This document shows positions 7,436 to 17,209 of a DNA stretch of 58,091 nt, one piece after another. How positions within the stretch are numbered: the stretch's first letter is position 1; every line of letters begins with the position of its first letter. The notes beneath the pieces were generated by a model. The model searched no databases. It saw only the letters and a program-made list of their open reading frames with translations, and was not told the DNA's origin. Source of the DNA: Synergistes jonesii. Its GTDB lineage: Bacteria > Synergistota > Synergistia > Synergistales > Synergistaceae. The translations under genes were made by a program, and so were the position numbers. Location of the stretch: the NCBI RefSeq assembly GCF_000712295.1, contig NZ_JMKI01000045.1:1-58091 (forward strand). Reading direction: 5' to 3'.

Positions 7436-9571
7436 CTACGCCGAAAGAGATAGGAGGTTGCGGTAGTTCGGATATGGCATTATCTCGTTCGAAAGGTAGA
7501 CCTCGACAGAGTCCGCGCTCCTGCGAATCTCCGCCATCAGAGGCACGGCGGAGTCCACTATCGCGTCCGCGTGCTCGCGCGTCGTCATCGCCGCCATCCT
7601 CTCGCGGAGCTTCGCGAGCTCCTGCGTCTGTTTGATGAGCTTTATCTTTGACGCCGCTAGGTGCGAGAGGATTTGCTTCCACCCATCAGTCCCCTCCGTT
7701 CCCAGCTCTTCGGCGGCAGCGCAGGAATCGCGTTCGAGTATCAGCTGCTTCGATATCGCGGGCAGTATGCCCTCCCACACCATGTCGCGAAGCACGGACA
7801 TCTCTATTTCGATGTTCTTCACGAAGTTCTCCAGCTTGATCGTGTGAAACGCTTCGAGCTCCTTCTTCGTGAAGACGCCCATCTCTTCGAGCATTTTTAC
7901 CGTCGAGGGCTCCATGAAGAGGTCGATGCCCTGCGGTATCGTGCGCGCCTTTACGAGGCCGCGCCCCTCCGCTTCCTTATGCCATTTCTCCGTGTAGGCG
8001 TCCCCCTCGAAGCGGATGTTGCGGCTCATCTCTGAGACTTCGCGTATCGTCTGTATCGCCGCTTCGACCGCGTCTTCCCCGTCGTCTATGCGTTTTTCGA
8101 AGAGCTTTATGAATTCATCGAGCCCGGCGGCCCACACGGAAAGCAGCGCCATGACGGGCGTCGCCATCGCCTGAGAGGCGCCCGGCGCTCGGAATTCGAA
8201 TTTATTTCCGGTGAAGGCGATCGGGCTCGTGCGATTCCTGTCGCTGTCGAAGGCGACGATGTCCGGCAGCTTCGGGAGCCCGAGGTCGAGCGTGCCCTTC
8301 GCCGGCCTGACGCTGTCGTCGCCGTAGCCCTCTTCGATCGCGCGGATCATGCCGGCGACGGTCTCGCCGAGGTAGACGCTGATGATGAACGGAGGCGCCT
8401 CATGCCCGCCTAAGCGGTACATGTTGCCTGGCGTCGAAACGGAGGCCTGGAGCAGCCCGAAGTGCCTGGAAACGCCCAATATGAACGAGGAGAGGAAGGA
8501 GAGGAATATCACGTTCCTCCTGTGGTTCGTCGACGGCTTCAGCAGGTTGCGCCCCTCGCTGTCTTCGAAGGAGAAGTTTATATGCTTGCCGCTGCCGTTC
8601 ATCTCCTGGAAGGGCTTTTCGTGGAAGAGCAGGCGGAGCTCGTGCTCGCGCGCCATTTTGCGCATCGTCTCCATTATTAGCTGATTCTGATCGCAGGAGA
8701 GGTTCGCTTCGGTGAATTTCGGCGCGAATTCGAACTGGCAGCGCGCCGCTTCGTTGTGGCGCGTCGCTATGTCTACGCCGAGGCGCGCTAAGTCGCGCTG
8801 CACGTCTTCCATATACGAAAGCACGCGCGCCGGTATGGCCCCAAAGTAATGGTCTTCCATTTTCTGGTCGCGGGGCGGCGGCGAGCCCACGAGGGTGCGG
8901 CCGCAGAATCTTATATCGGGGCGCTTCTGCGCGCGCGGGCGGTCGAGGAGGAAGAATTCCTGCTCGGCCCCGACCGTAGCGTGCACGTAGCGGACGCCGC
9001 GGTTGCCGAAGAGCTTCAGCATCTTCATAGCGCGGCTCTCCGCAGCCTGCATCGCGCGGAGCAGGTATGTCTTGAGGTCGAGCGGAGAGCCGTCGTAGGC
9101 TAAGAATACCGACGGGATGCAGAGCGTGCCCCCCTTTTTAGAACGGATTATGAACGCAGGGCTCGTCGGGTCCCACGCGGAGTAGCCGCGCGCCTCGAAG
9201 GTGCTGCGCGTGCCGCCGGAGGGAAAGGAGGAGGCGTCCGGCTCGCTCTGCATCAGGTCCTTGCCGCGGAAGGAGTTCAGCGGGTTGCCGTTTTCGTCGG
9301 CGGTGAGGAAGGCGGCGTGTTTCTCGGCGGTAGTCTCCGAGAGCGGGTGGAACCAATGCGCCCAGTGGTCGGCTCCTTTCGATACCGCCCAGTCCTTCAT
9401 AGCGAGGGCGACGGTGTCGGCGACGCTGGAATCCAATTTCTGCCTGCCCTCTATCGCGGCGGCGAGCATTTCGTAGACGTCTTTCGGCAGGCGCTGCTTC
9501 ATCTCCCTGCGGTCAAAGACGAGCGAGCCGTAAATATCTTTCATCTTAGGGTACTCTTTCGCTTCCGGCAT
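7436..9571 (-). CDS. glnN: Type III glutamine synthetase
   Basis: 711 aa, the length of the large hexamer/dodecamer-forming GSIII family and far longer than GSI (about 450 aa). It makes glutamine from glutamate, ammonia and ATP in the cytoplasm. Family signatures include the N-terminal GSIII block (SLVFDRREMKQRLP), VGAEQEFFLLDR (about 200-212, with metal-binding Glu), NGSGKHINFSF (about 325) and the C-terminal helical region with EMSVLRDMVWEGILPAI. The ATG at 9571 has AGAGGGG about 9 bases upstream. It ends with a good terminator and is monocistronic. No GlnB-type regulator is adjacent. Confidence 0.95.
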   Translation of the reverse strand: MPEAKEYPKMKDIYGSLVFDRREMKQRLPKDVYEMLAAAIEGRQKLDSSVADTVALAMKDWAVSKGADHWAHWFHPLSETTAEKHAAFLTADENGNPLNSFRGKDLMQSEPDASSFPSGGTRSTFEARGYSAWDPTSPAFIIRSKKGGTLCIPSVFLAYDGSPLDLKTYLLRAMQAAESRAMKMLKLFGNRGVRYVHATVGAEQEFFLLDRPRAQKRPDIRFCGRTLVGSPPPRDQKMEDHYFGAIPARVLSYMEDVQRDLARLGVDIATRHNEAARCQFEFAPKFTEANLSCDQNQLIMETMRKMAREHELRLLFHEKPFQEMNGSGKHINFSFEDSEGRNLLKPSTNHRRNVIFLSFLSSFILGVSRHFGLLQASVSTPGNMYRLGGHEAPPFIISVYLGETVAGMIRAIEEGYGDDSVRPAKGTLDLGLPKLPDIVAFDSDRNRTSPIAFTGNKFEFRAPGASQAMATPVMALLSVWAAGLDEFIKLFEKRIDDGEDAVEAAIQTIREVSEMSRNIRFEGDAYTEKWHKEAEGRGLVKARTIPQGIDLFMEPSTVKMLEEMGVFTKKELEAFHTIKLENFVKNIEIEMSVLRDMVWEGILPAISKQLILERDSCAAAEELGTEGTDGWKQILSHLAASKIKLIKQTQELAKLRERMAAMTTREHADAIVDSAVPLMAEIRRSADSVEVYLSNEIMPYPNYRNLLSLSA

Positions 9572-9672
9572 TTCATAAATCCCCTCTTCTCGCGCGTTTT
9601 TAACAATAGGGAGGTTATACTGCTATTTAAGCGAAAAATCAAGCGGTTTTTGGCGCTTAATTTCATATAAAT

Positions 9673-9708
9673 GCGGCATAAAAATATTTTTTTCGGAAGC
9701 TATGCCGC
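9673..9708. promoter_or_regulatory. Inverted repeat in the divergent glnN / DUF362 intergenic region
   Basis: GCGGCATA (9673-9680) is matched exactly by TATGCCGC (9701-9708) across 20 mostly A/T bases. A TATAAT at 9722-9727 follows on the plus strand. It could be an operator or an RNA hairpin; there is no functional evidence. Confidence 0.35.
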
Positions 9709-9766
9709 CTTGCCCGTCGGATATAATAAATGTGTCTTGAAAAAATAATTTTTCGCGGTGAGGGAT

Positions 9767-10807
9767 ATGTCGAGGGTATATTACAGGAAGACGGATGAGA
9801 GTTTTACGGAAGAAGAGCTTTCTGCGGCGGCGCGGCAACTGCTGGAAGCGGTCGTCGAACGCGAAGCCGTGGCGCTGGAAAAGAGAATCGCCCTGAAGGT
9901 ACACTTCGGCGAGGAGGGGAACGCGACCTACGTAAAGCCGGCGTGCTTCAACGGCATTATAGACCTCCTCGTGGAGCGCGGCACCGAAGCGGCCTTCATG
10001 GACACCTCGGTGCTATACGCCGGGCCGCGGAGGAGGCGCGAAAGCCATACCAGGCTCGCACTCGCACACGGCTTCACGCGCCTGCCGGTCGTGATAGCGG
10101 ACGGCGAAGCCGGCGAGCATTTCGACGAAGTCCCGATAAACGGCCGCCATTTCAAAAGCTGCAAAATCGGCGCGGAGTATCGGAAGTACGCTCAGATGAT
10201 CGTCATAGCCCACTTCAAGGGGCATAGGCTCGCCGGCTTCGGCGGCGCGGTCAAGCAGTTGTCGATGGGCTGCGCCGCGAAGGGAGGCAAGCTCGCGATG
10301 CACATGGGGATAAAGCCCTACATAATAAGCTTCCTCTGCAAGCGCTGCGGGCTCTGCGCCGCGAACTGTCCGCCCCAGGCGATAAGCGCCGGCGGCAGTG
10401 TGGCGGTCGACGGCGAAAAGTGCATAGGCTGCGGCGCCTGCTTCGCGCTCTGCCCGAACAGGGCCGTGTCGATATACACGCCGAAGAGCGTCTGCTTCGC
10501 GCTGCTCAGACGCGGCGACTTTTACGAGCGCCTCGCCGAATACGCATACGCCGCTCAGCGCGGCAGGCGCAACGTCTATATAAACTTCGCGGTGAACATC
10601 ACGGCGAACTGCGACTGCGTCTCGAAGAAGATGACGCCCGTGATGCGCGACATCGGGATATTCGCCGGCGCCGACGCCGTAGCGGTAGACAGCGCCTGCT
10701 GCGCCGCCGCGCAGGCCGCGGGGCACGGATTCAAAGGGACGGAGCAGCTGCGGTACGCCGAAAAGCTCGGCCTCGGAAGCACGAGCTACGAACTCGTAGG
10801 CGTTTAG
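9767..10807 (+). CDS. DUF362 protein with two 4Fe-4S clusters
   Basis: 346 aa. Residues about 1-190 are the DUF362 domain, with HFKGHRLAGFGGAVKQLSMGCA typical of the family; residues about 195-245 hold two ferredoxin motifs, CKRCGLCAANCP and CIGCGACFALCP. DUF362 proteins are iron-sulfur proteins of unknown reaction, frequent in anaerobes. I choose the ATG at 9767 because GGTGAG stands 5 bases upstream; a GTG at 9758 is the alternative. Downstream lies an ABC-F gene after 118 bases containing a 16-base palindrome (CGCGAAGCGCTTCGCG), so they may be separately transcribed. Cytoplasmic; function unknown. Confidence 0.88.
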   Translation: MSRVYYRKTDESFTEEELSAAARQLLEAVVEREAVALEKRIALKVHFGEEGNATYVKPACFNGIIDLLVERGTEAAFMDTSVLYAGPRRRRESHTRLALAHGFTRLPVVIADGEAGEHFDEVPINGRHFKSCKIGAEYRKYAQMIVIAHFKGHRLAGFGGAVKQLSMGCAAKGGKLAMHMGIKPYIISFLCKRCGLCAANCPPQAISAGGSVAVDGEKCIGCGACFALCPNRAVSIYTPKSVCFALLRRGDFYERLAEYAYAAQRGRRNVYINFAVNITANCDCVSKKMTPVMRDIGIFAGADAVAVDSACCAAAQAAGHGFKGTEQLRYAEKLGLGSTSYELVGV

Positions 10808-10925
10808 CGCGGCTTTCGCGAAGCGCTTCGCGCGGAAAAAACCACCGCCCGCGGCGTATTTCCATAAAACGCCGCTCAACTTATAATAATAAAGCCGCAC
10901 CGCGGCGAAAGGACAGCGGCTGCTG

Positions 10926-12863
10926 ATGATAGAGATAAGGGATTTGAAAATACATTTCGGCGAGCAGGAGGTTTTGCGCGGCATCGACTGGTTCATAACG
11001 CCCAAGAGCCGGATAGGGCTCGTCGGAGACAACGGCGCCGGCAAGACGACCTTGCTGCGCGCGCTGACGGGGGCCGCGGATTACGAGGGGACGATCTCCA
11101 TGCCGAAGGGGCACGCCGTCGGCTATCTTCCGCAGGACCTCGTGGAGATAAAAGAAATGCCGCTGATGGACTATCTGAAGGAAAGCGCGGGGCTCTCGGA
11201 GCTCTCGCGCCAGCTTGCCGACTGCGAGCGCAGTATGTCCGGAGCGGAGGCGGCGGGCGGGGGGCTCCGCGCGCTCCTCTCGCAGCACGAAAGGCTGCAG
11301 CGCAGCTTCGAGGCGAAGGGCGGTTTCGAATTCGAGATAGAGGCGAAGCGGGTGCTTCACGGCCTCGGCTTCGCGCCCGAGCGCGACGCCTCCCGCGTCA
11401 CCTCCGAGTTCTCCGGAGGCTGGAAGATGCGCGTCGCGATGGCCGCGCTGCTGCTATCCCGCTCGGATATAATGCTGCTCGACGAGCCGACGAACCATCT
11501 CGACACCGAAAGTATGGAGTGGCTGGAGTCGTGGCTGCGCGACTACCAGGGCACGATAATCGCCGTCTCGCACGACAGGCGCTTTCTCGACAACGTCGTC
11601 ACCTCCGTCGCGGAGCTCGCGAACGGCAGGCTGAACCTTTACTCCTGCGGCTACGAAAAATTCCTGACGGAGCGCGAGCAACGCCGCGCGCGCCTCGAAG
11701 CCGAGCGCGAACAGCAGAAGGAAAGAATAGAGGATATACAGCGCTTCGTCGAGCGCTTCCGCTACAAGGCGACGAAGGCGAGGCAGGTGCAGAGCCGTAT
11801 AAAGCAGCTTGAAAAGATGGAGCTCACGGAGCTCGAAGGAGCGCCCAGGAACGTGAACTTCCGCTTCCCGGAGAGCCCGCGCAGCGGCCGCGTCGTCGTG
11901 AGCGCCCGCGGCCTCGCGAAGCGCTACGGCGGCGACACCGTCTTTTCCGATGTGGATCTGACGATAGAGCGCGGGGAGCGCGTCGCGCTCGTCGGCGTGA
12001 ACGGCGCGGGAAAATCGACGCTGATGCGCCTTTTGAATCAAAGCGAAGCGCCGACGGCGGGGAGGACGGAGCTCGGCCTCAACGTAAAAAAAGCCTACTT
12101 CTCGCAGGAGAGCGCGCAGAACCTCTACTACGGCCGCAGCGTGTGGCAGGAAGTAAACGACGCCGGTTCGAAGCTGCTCGAGGGCGATAAGAGAAATCTG
12201 CTCGGAGCCTTCCTCTTCTCAGGCGACGACATATATAAGCCGGTCTCGGTGCTCTCCGGCGGGGAAAAGTCGCGTCTCGGGCTGCTGAAGATGCTGCTCT
12301 CCGAATCGAACCTGCTGATACTCGACGAGCCGACGAACCATCTGGACTACTCGACTAAGGAGCTTTTCCAGAAGGCTCTGCTGCGCTACGGCGGAACGAT
12401 ATTGATCGTATCGCACGACCGCGCGTTCCTCGACGACCTCGTCACGCGCGTCGTGGAAATTCGCGGCGGGCGCCTCTACGACTACCGAGGCAACTACTCG
12501 CGCTTCATCGAAAAGCGCGCCGAAAGGGAGCGCGAAGAGCAGAGCGGCGACGCGGCGAAAAAAAGCGGCGCGCCCTCCGAGAACAGGAGCAGGGAGCGGA
12601 AGCGCGCCGAGGCTGAGGAGCGCAATAGGCTCTACCGCGCGAAGAAAGAATTCGCCGAGCGCTTGGCGGAGTGCGAAAAGGAAATAGCCGAGAAGGAAGC
12701 CCTCAAAGAGGAGATAAGCGCGCGGCTCTGTTCGCCCGAGCTGCTCTCCGATTCGGCGAAGATACAGGGCCTTATGATAGAGCTGAAAGACACCGAAAAC
12801 CTTCTCAAAAAGCTCTACGGCGAATGGGAAGAGCTCGGAACAAGGATCGAAGCGATAAAATAA
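10926..12863 (+). CDS. ABC-F family ATPase (Uup/YdiF-like)
   Basis: 645 aa protein with two ABC ATPase domains and no membrane spans. Domain 1 has Walker A GDNGAGKTT (about residue 37), signature EFSGGWKMR and Walker B DIMLLDEPTNHLD. The charged inter-domain linker (about 235-320) matches the tRNA-interaction linker of ABC-F proteins. Domain 2 has GVNGAGKST, LSGGEKSR and NLLILDEPTNHLD. A basic coiled-coil tail (about 550-645) is typical of Uup-like members. ABC-F proteins act at the ribosomal E site on stalled or drug-bound ribosomes; whether this one is housekeeping or gives antibiotic resistance cannot be told. Confidence 0.93.
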   Translation: MIEIRDLKIHFGEQEVLRGIDWFITPKSRIGLVGDNGAGKTTLLRALTGAADYEGTISMPKGHAVGYLPQDLVEIKEMPLMDYLKESAGLSELSRQLADCERSMSGAEAAGGGLRALLSQHERLQRSFEAKGGFEFEIEAKRVLHGLGFAPERDASRVTSEFSGGWKMRVAMAALLLSRSDIMLLDEPTNHLDTESMEWLESWLRDYQGTIIAVSHDRRFLDNVVTSVAELANGRLNLYSCGYEKFLTEREQRRARLEAEREQQKERIEDIQRFVERFRYKATKARQVQSRIKQLEKMELTELEGAPRNVNFRFPESPRSGRVVVSARGLAKRYGGDTVFSDVDLTIERGERVALVGVNGAGKSTLMRLLNQSEAPTAGRTELGLNVKKAYFSQESAQNLYYGRSVWQEVNDAGSKLLEGDKRNLLGAFLFSGDDIYKPVSVLSGGEKSRLGLLKMLLSESNLLILDEPTNHLDYSTKELFQKALLRYGGTILIVSHDRAFLDDLVTRVVEIRGGRLYDYRGNYSRFIEKRAEREREEQSGDAAKKSGAPSENRSRERKRAEAEERNRLYRAKKEFAERLAECEKEIAEKEALKEEISARLCSPELLSDSAKIQGLMIELKDTENLLKKLYGEWEELGTRIEAIK

Positions 12864-12932
12864 GCCGTTTGACTAAAGAATGGGCAGATTTTATCATAAT
12901 ATCGTCTTAGATTTCGCAGGGGCGGTGAAATA

Positions 12933-13391
12933 ATGATCTACGACACCATCGACAACTTTATCAAAGAGCTCCCTAAATTCCTGCCGCGCGCGGCGGAGCT
13001 CTCCGCCTTTCTTGCCGCGGCGCGGGAGAAAAGCTTCGACGAGCTGGAGGGCGCGGATTTTTCCCCGCTCGATCTGCGCTTCGGCGAATACGACACGAAG
13101 CCGGCGGAAGAGATACCCTTCGAGGCGCATAAGAGATATTGGGACCTACAGATAGTCGTAGAGGGCGAAGAGCTTATCGGCTATGCGCCGCTTGAAAGCC
13201 TCTCACCGAAGACACCCTACGACGAAGAAAACGACGTGGCGTTTTACGAAGGAGAAGGGCAGGAGTTGAAGCTGGCGCGCGGCTTGGCGATCCTGCTTGC
13301 GCCGTGGGAGGGGCACCGCCCCGGAACAAGCGCAGGAAAAACGCCGCGGCACGTCAGAAAGATAGTCGTGAAACTGCCCTGGCGGCCTTAG
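12933..13391 (+). CDS. YhcH/YjgK/YiaL family protein (DUF386)
   Basis: 152 aa cupin-like protein. Diagnostic stretches are the N-terminal MIYDTIDNF, FEAHKRYWDLQIVVEGEE (about 65-82) with a His that is a metal ligand in the family, and LLAPWEGHRPG near residue 127 with a second His. Relatives occur in sialic acid, gulonate and other sugar-acid operons and are suspected sugar isomerases or anomerases. No such operon is here, so the substrate is open. A GGGGCGGTGA ribosome-binding site precedes the ATG. It is followed 18 bases later by an unrecognised gene, probably co-transcribed. Confidence 0.85.
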   Translation: MIYDTIDNFIKELPKFLPRAAELSAFLAAAREKSFDELEGADFSPLDLRFGEYDTKPAEEIPFEAHKRYWDLQIVVEGEELIGYAPLESLSPKTPYDEENDVAFYEGEGQELKLARGLAILLAPWEGHRPGTSAGKTPRHVRKIVVKLPWRP

Positions 13392-13409
13392 CTGAAGGAG
13401 CGTGGCAAG

Positions 13410-14405
13410 ATGAACGATGAAAATTATGCGATAACCTTTTTTGATTCCCTGCATCCCTGCCTGACCGCCGAAATCCTCGCGGATGAGGGCGTGGGCGAAG
13501 CCGAGCTTTCGTCGCTCGTGCGCCGAGGGATGCTCTACTGCGAAGAGGGCGTCTACTTCCTGACGGAGGCCGGGCGCGGCGAATTCCTCCGCGCCGCCCG
13601 CGAAAGCTTCATCGACGCGCAGCCCGGCGACGCGCCGGAGGATCGCGCGCGCTCGGCGCGGGGCGCGAAATTTTTACGGCTCTTCGACGCCGCCTTCGCG
13701 CAGCGCTGGGGGATAAAAGAATATTACGCGCGCCCGGAGCTCCCGACTTTCCCCGAGCTCCCCGGCGAGAAGCCCTTCCGCGTCGAGGGGGGAAAAATCG
13801 TCTGGCCCTATATGGCTTCGCGGGAAGAGCGCGAAATGGAAGAAAAATTTCCGCTTGCCGGCATAGAGGGGCGTTATGAAAAAATGTCCGCGGCCGCGGC
13901 GGCCGGCGCCGAGTGGATGCGTGAAAACGAAAAGTCTATAGGGAAATTTTCTCCCGACATATTCTTCGTATGCCGCTACGATTACAGATATTACGAGGAT
14001 TTCAAAGGGCATCCGAACGACCCGATGCGCCTTATAAACACCGACCGCTTCGCCTTCGTCTTCGACGGCGGCGGAGACGAGAATCTGCGGAAGATAGGCG
14101 AATTCCGCCGCTGGCTCTCGCTGATGCGGCGGGCCGCCCTCCCCGGCTTTTTCGACATCGACACGCAGGAGCAGGACAGCGTCTCGCAGATATTCTTCGT
14201 AACGGAGGAGGAAGGCGGCGCGGCCTGCTGCGCCGAAGCGCTGATTCCCTTCGGCGAATCCCTCACCGAAGGCGCGGAGCCCTTTGAGATATGGACGCTC
14301 TCATTCGAAGCGCTTGCGGCGGTAGAGGAGAAGCGCGAGCTCGTATGGGAGCTGCTGCCAGACATCGCCCGCCCGGTGCGCCGGATGGCGGCGGGGCGCG
14401 GCTGA
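13410..14405 (+). CDS. Unrecognised cytoplasmic protein, 331 aa
   Basis: I do not recognise a family. The N-terminal 60 residues (LTAEILADEGVGEAELSSLVRRGMLYCEEG, then a YFLTEAGRGEF-like wing) look like a winged helix-turn-helix of the kind found in transcription regulators. The remainder is acidic and aromatic-rich (FFVCRYDYRYYEDF, FAFVFDGGGDENL, FFVTEEEGGAACC) without membrane segments or a signal peptide. A GAAGGAGCG ribosome-binding site precedes the ATG, and codon and GC use match the neighbours. It lies between the YhcH-like gene and an EamA transporter and may share their transcript. Confidence 0.75.
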   Translation: MNDENYAITFFDSLHPCLTAEILADEGVGEAELSSLVRRGMLYCEEGVYFLTEAGRGEFLRAARESFIDAQPGDAPEDRARSARGAKFLRLFDAAFAQRWGIKEYYARPELPTFPELPGEKPFRVEGGKIVWPYMASREEREMEEKFPLAGIEGRYEKMSAAAAAGAEWMRENEKSIGKFSPDIFFVCRYDYRYYEDFKGHPNDPMRLINTDRFAFVFDGGGDENLRKIGEFRRWLSLMRRAALPGFFDIDTQEQDSVSQIFFVTEEEGGAACCAEALIPFGESLTEGAEPFEIWTLSFEALAAVEEKRELVWELLPDIARPVRRMAAGRG

Positions 14406-14436
14406 GCCCGAGGATGAAGCTTTACTTGACGGGGCT

Positions 14437-15315
14437 ATGAGCATTTCTAAAGACTCTCTGACGGGAATCTTATGCGTTATAGGGGCCGGCATGTGCTGGG
14501 GGACGACCGGCACCATACAGGCTTTCATGCCGGCCGCCGCAACGTCGCTCGTCGTCGGCTCGGCGCGAGTCGTCTTTTCCGGAGTCATCCTGCTTGCCGC
14601 AATGGCCGTTAAGACGCGCGGGAAAATCTTCTTCGGCAAATGGAGCGTCAAAGGGGTGCTGCTCGCCGCGTTCGGCCTCGCAGGCTATCAGCTCACCTTC
14701 TTCTCGGCCGTTAAAATGACCGGCGTCGCTGCCGGCACGATGGTCGCTATCGGCTCCGCGCCGCCGATCGCGGGCATCTTCGGATGGCTGCTCTTCAGGG
14801 AGCGCCTCGGTTGGCGCTGGCTCGCCGCGACCGCCGCGACGGTCGCGGGCTGCGTGATGCTGATACTCGGCGGCGGCGGCGAAATATCCGTCAGCTTCGC
14901 CGGCGTGCTGCTCGCGCTCTGCGCGGCCGTCTCCTACGCGCTCGAAGGCGTCGGCCTCCGCTACGTCAGGCGCAGTCCGTACGAAACCATAGCGATGGTA
15001 AGCGCGGCGAGCGGCCTGATGGCGCTGCCGTGGTTCCTCGCGGGAGACCTCTCCTGGATGCTGCTGCCGCGCGGCGCGCTCTGCATCATACTTCTCGTCT
15101 TCGTGAGCACGATAATCCCCTACACGCTTTTTACGATAGGCATAAGAAAAATAAAGCTCGGCACGGGCTATACGCTTGCGCTTTCGGAGCCGCTCACCGC
15201 GTGGTTCCTCTCGACGGCGCTGCTCGGCGAGCGCCTTTCGGCGGTCGGCGTAGCCGGAGTGGGCGCGCTATTCGCCGGAATCCTGCTGCTCGCGCTTGAT
15301 AAAAAAGCGGCTTAA
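14437..15315 (+). CDS. EamA/DMT-superfamily transporter
   Basis: 292 aa with ten predicted membrane helices arranged as two EamA repeats of about 140 residues. Typical signatures are GAGMCWGTTGTIQAF at the start of helix 1, and AIGSAPPIAGIFGWLLFRERLGW and LALSEPLTAWFLSTALLGERLS at the ends of the two repeats. Members export amino acids, purines or other metabolites across the inner membrane. It begins 31 bases after the unrecognised 331-aa protein. The substrate cannot be predicted. Confidence 0.88.
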   Translation: MSISKDSLTGILCVIGAGMCWGTTGTIQAFMPAAATSLVVGSARVVFSGVILLAAMAVKTRGKIFFGKWSVKGVLLAAFGLAGYQLTFFSAVKMTGVAAGTMVAIGSAPPIAGIFGWLLFRERLGWRWLAATAATVAGCVMLILGGGGEISVSFAGVLLALCAAVSYALEGVGLRYVRRSPYETIAMVSAASGLMALPWFLAGDLSWMLLPRGALCIILLVFVSTIIPYTLFTIGIRKIKLGTGYTLALSEPLTAWFLSTALLGERLSAVGVAGVGALFAGILLLALDKKAA

Positions 15316-15555
15316 ATGGCAAAACGTATAAGTAAATTTACATTTAAAGCAAATTTTACGCGTTTAAATTAAAATCAAAGTGTAGATAAACATTATAAAA
15401 CACGGCATTTGCTTCTACAAGCTTGACTTCCCGCCGCTTGCCGTTATCATATTTTATGCGTTAAGAGTGCCCGCGAAAAGCGGCGCCGTGAATCGTTTAA
15501 TGTGAACTTCACAGGCGCGCGCGTTTCGCGTTTTCATACTCGTAAGGAGGCAAAT

Positions 15556-16401
15556 ATGCGAAAAATAATGAAAAAGCGGCTCTTCCATCTGCCGCGAATC
15601 GCAGCGCTGCTTCTGCTCGCATGTTCGGTAATACTCTTCGGGAACGCCGAATGCAAAAGCGAAGAGGCGGCGTCGAAAACACATAACACCCTCTCTGATG
15701 GCACGGTAATCTCCACAGTCAGCGACAGCGCGTCGACGGAAAACGCGGCGGAGGAAAGCAGGACGGCCGTTATATTGGGGCGCCCGGAAGAGGAAGATAC
15801 GCGGCAGGAAGCGCCGGCTCCCGTCTATCACGATTCCGTCTACAATGCGCTGAAGAGGCAGGGACTTTCAAAGGAACACATCGAACTGTGGTGCGACGAG
15901 CACCCGGTCAGCACGCTCAACAAGCTTGAGACGCTCGAACCCGCGATGCAGAAAAAAGTTGCGAACGCCGCGTCCTATATAAGGAAGGTAAATCCGAAGA
16001 TCTCCGCCAAAACCGCGTGGCGCGAGGCGATGGCTCTCGTCTACTACAGCGTGAAGTACGGCATCCCCTCCGACCTCGTCATCAGCGTCGCGAAGGCGGA
16101 GAGCCGCTTCAACCCAGGAGCGCAGAGCAAATCCGGCGCGCTCGGCGTCATGCAGGTTATGTGGAAGGTGCATAACGCGATGCTGCGCAACAGGGGCATC
16201 GCGGCCACGCGCGAGCACATGTTCGACCCGGAGCGCGGCGTAGAAGCGGGAGTCCTGATACTCTCGCGCTACGTCAAGGTCTACGGGACGCTGCAGAAGG
16301 CGCTCAACCGCTATTACGGCGGGATCGCGCAAAGCTATCTGAAAAAGGTCAGCAACAACATGGCCCACCTGCAAAAGCACACCGCAAACACAGGCTACTA
16401 A
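15556..16401 (+). CDS. Lytic transglycosylase (SLT domain), exported
   Basis: 281 aa. Residues 1-32 form a signal peptide or anchor (basic MRKIMKKR, then AALLLLACSVILFGNAEC); the Cys in LLLLACS could be a lipobox variant. A low-complexity acidic linker follows. The SLT domain covers about 155-270: ISVAKAESRFNPGAQSKSGALGVMQVM contains the catalytic Glu (in KAESRF), and NRYYGG closes the fold. It cleaves peptidoglycan glycan strands in the periplasm. ATG 15556 is chosen for the AAGGAGG 6 bases upstream; a longer frame from 15502 would lose the signal peptide. A perfect 26-base palindrome follows 31 bases downstream. Confidence 0.9.
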   Translation: MRKIMKKRLFHLPRIAALLLLACSVILFGNAECKSEEAASKTHNTLSDGTVISTVSDSASTENAAEESRTAVILGRPEEEDTRQEAPAPVYHDSVYNALKRQGLSKEHIELWCDEHPVSTLNKLETLEPAMQKKVANAASYIRKVNPKISAKTAWREAMALVYYSVKYGIPSDLVISVAKAESRFNPGAQSKSGALGVMQVMWKVHNAMLRNRGIAATREHMFDPERGVEAGVLILSRYVKVYGTLQKALNRYYGGIAQSYLKKVSNNMAHLQKHTANTGY

Positions 16402-16432
16402 CTCAAAAAATCAAAATTCGCTCTGAACGCAA

Positions 16433-16458
16433 AAGGGGAAGGCGCGCGCCTTCCCCTT
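16433..16458 (+). terminator. Palindromic terminator after the lytic transglycosylase
   Basis: Perfect 13+13 base palindrome (AAGGGGAAGGCGC / GCGCCTTCCCCTT). T-richness on either side is modest, so it may act in both directions. Confidence 0.7.
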
Positions 16459-16879
16459 AGGTATGCCGCAAGCCATATTTCATCTTTCTATAGTCATTCA
16501 ATTTGTATGCGATAACGTAGGACAGAAATGAGCGCCTTGTTTATTTTTTATGTTTTTGTCACGCGGATTTGCTCAAGAGCAACGCCCTTCGCCCTTTTTC
16601 TTTTTTCGTGAGCGGCGTCAGCCGCGAACAAATCCGTGTGATCTACTTCGTCAATTATACAAGGAGCGTCCGTCAAGTATGTATTTCACAGCGCGTTCTC
16701 CGAGGCCTTTAGAATATATTGTCATGGCTATCGGATACGCCTTATAGTTACTCTTGTATAGTTGATGTAGTACTACCTCCCATGAGACAGGATAGATGAT
16801 TTAAATATCCGTCACCGAAAAAGCCCATAATTGAGGTAAAACACAACTAGAAAATCTGTAATCATCAGGAGAAAACCGG

Positions 16880-17167
16880 GATAAGGAAGCCAGAGGCTAC
16901 AGAAAAACCACAGTATAGATTCGTTTCAAAAAAACATAGGGACGGCGATACTCGTAAAATAATCTCAAGCCACAAGAGCTCAACGCAGTAATCGTAGGCT
17001 CCTGGTCCGTGAAACAACATGAAAAAGCTCAAGCGGAGAAACGTCATAGAGCTGATAATAGGACACGTGAAAAGCGATTACGGAATTGACGTAATTACCC
17101 GAGAGACAGAAGGGGGGCTGAGATAACCCCTCTGATGGTAAGCCGCGCATGTAACCTGAAAAAATAC
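16880..17167 (+). pseudogene. IS5-type transposase remnant
   Basis: Broken translation fragments match the C-terminal part of IS5-group transposases. ARGYR at about 16892 recalls the DKGYRG block. A 35-codon segment from the ATG at 17019 reads KRRNVIELIIGHVKSDYGID, equivalent to the family's RRRSAIEPVIGHLKSDHRM with the catalytic Glu. After the stop at 17124, a shifted frame gives ITPLMVSRACNLKKY, like the terminal NAxLAAxxxNLKK block. Several stops and shifts make it a decayed relic; no terminal repeats were found. Confidence 0.6.
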
Positions 17168-17209
17168 TGAACCACCTCAGAGAAGTTATTCAAAATTGCT
17201 AAGGGCAGA

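Noticed and set aside
10013-11044. 343-codon minus-strand frame over DUF362 and the ABC-F start
   Set aside because: Antisense to two conserved genes; no ribosome-binding site or motif.
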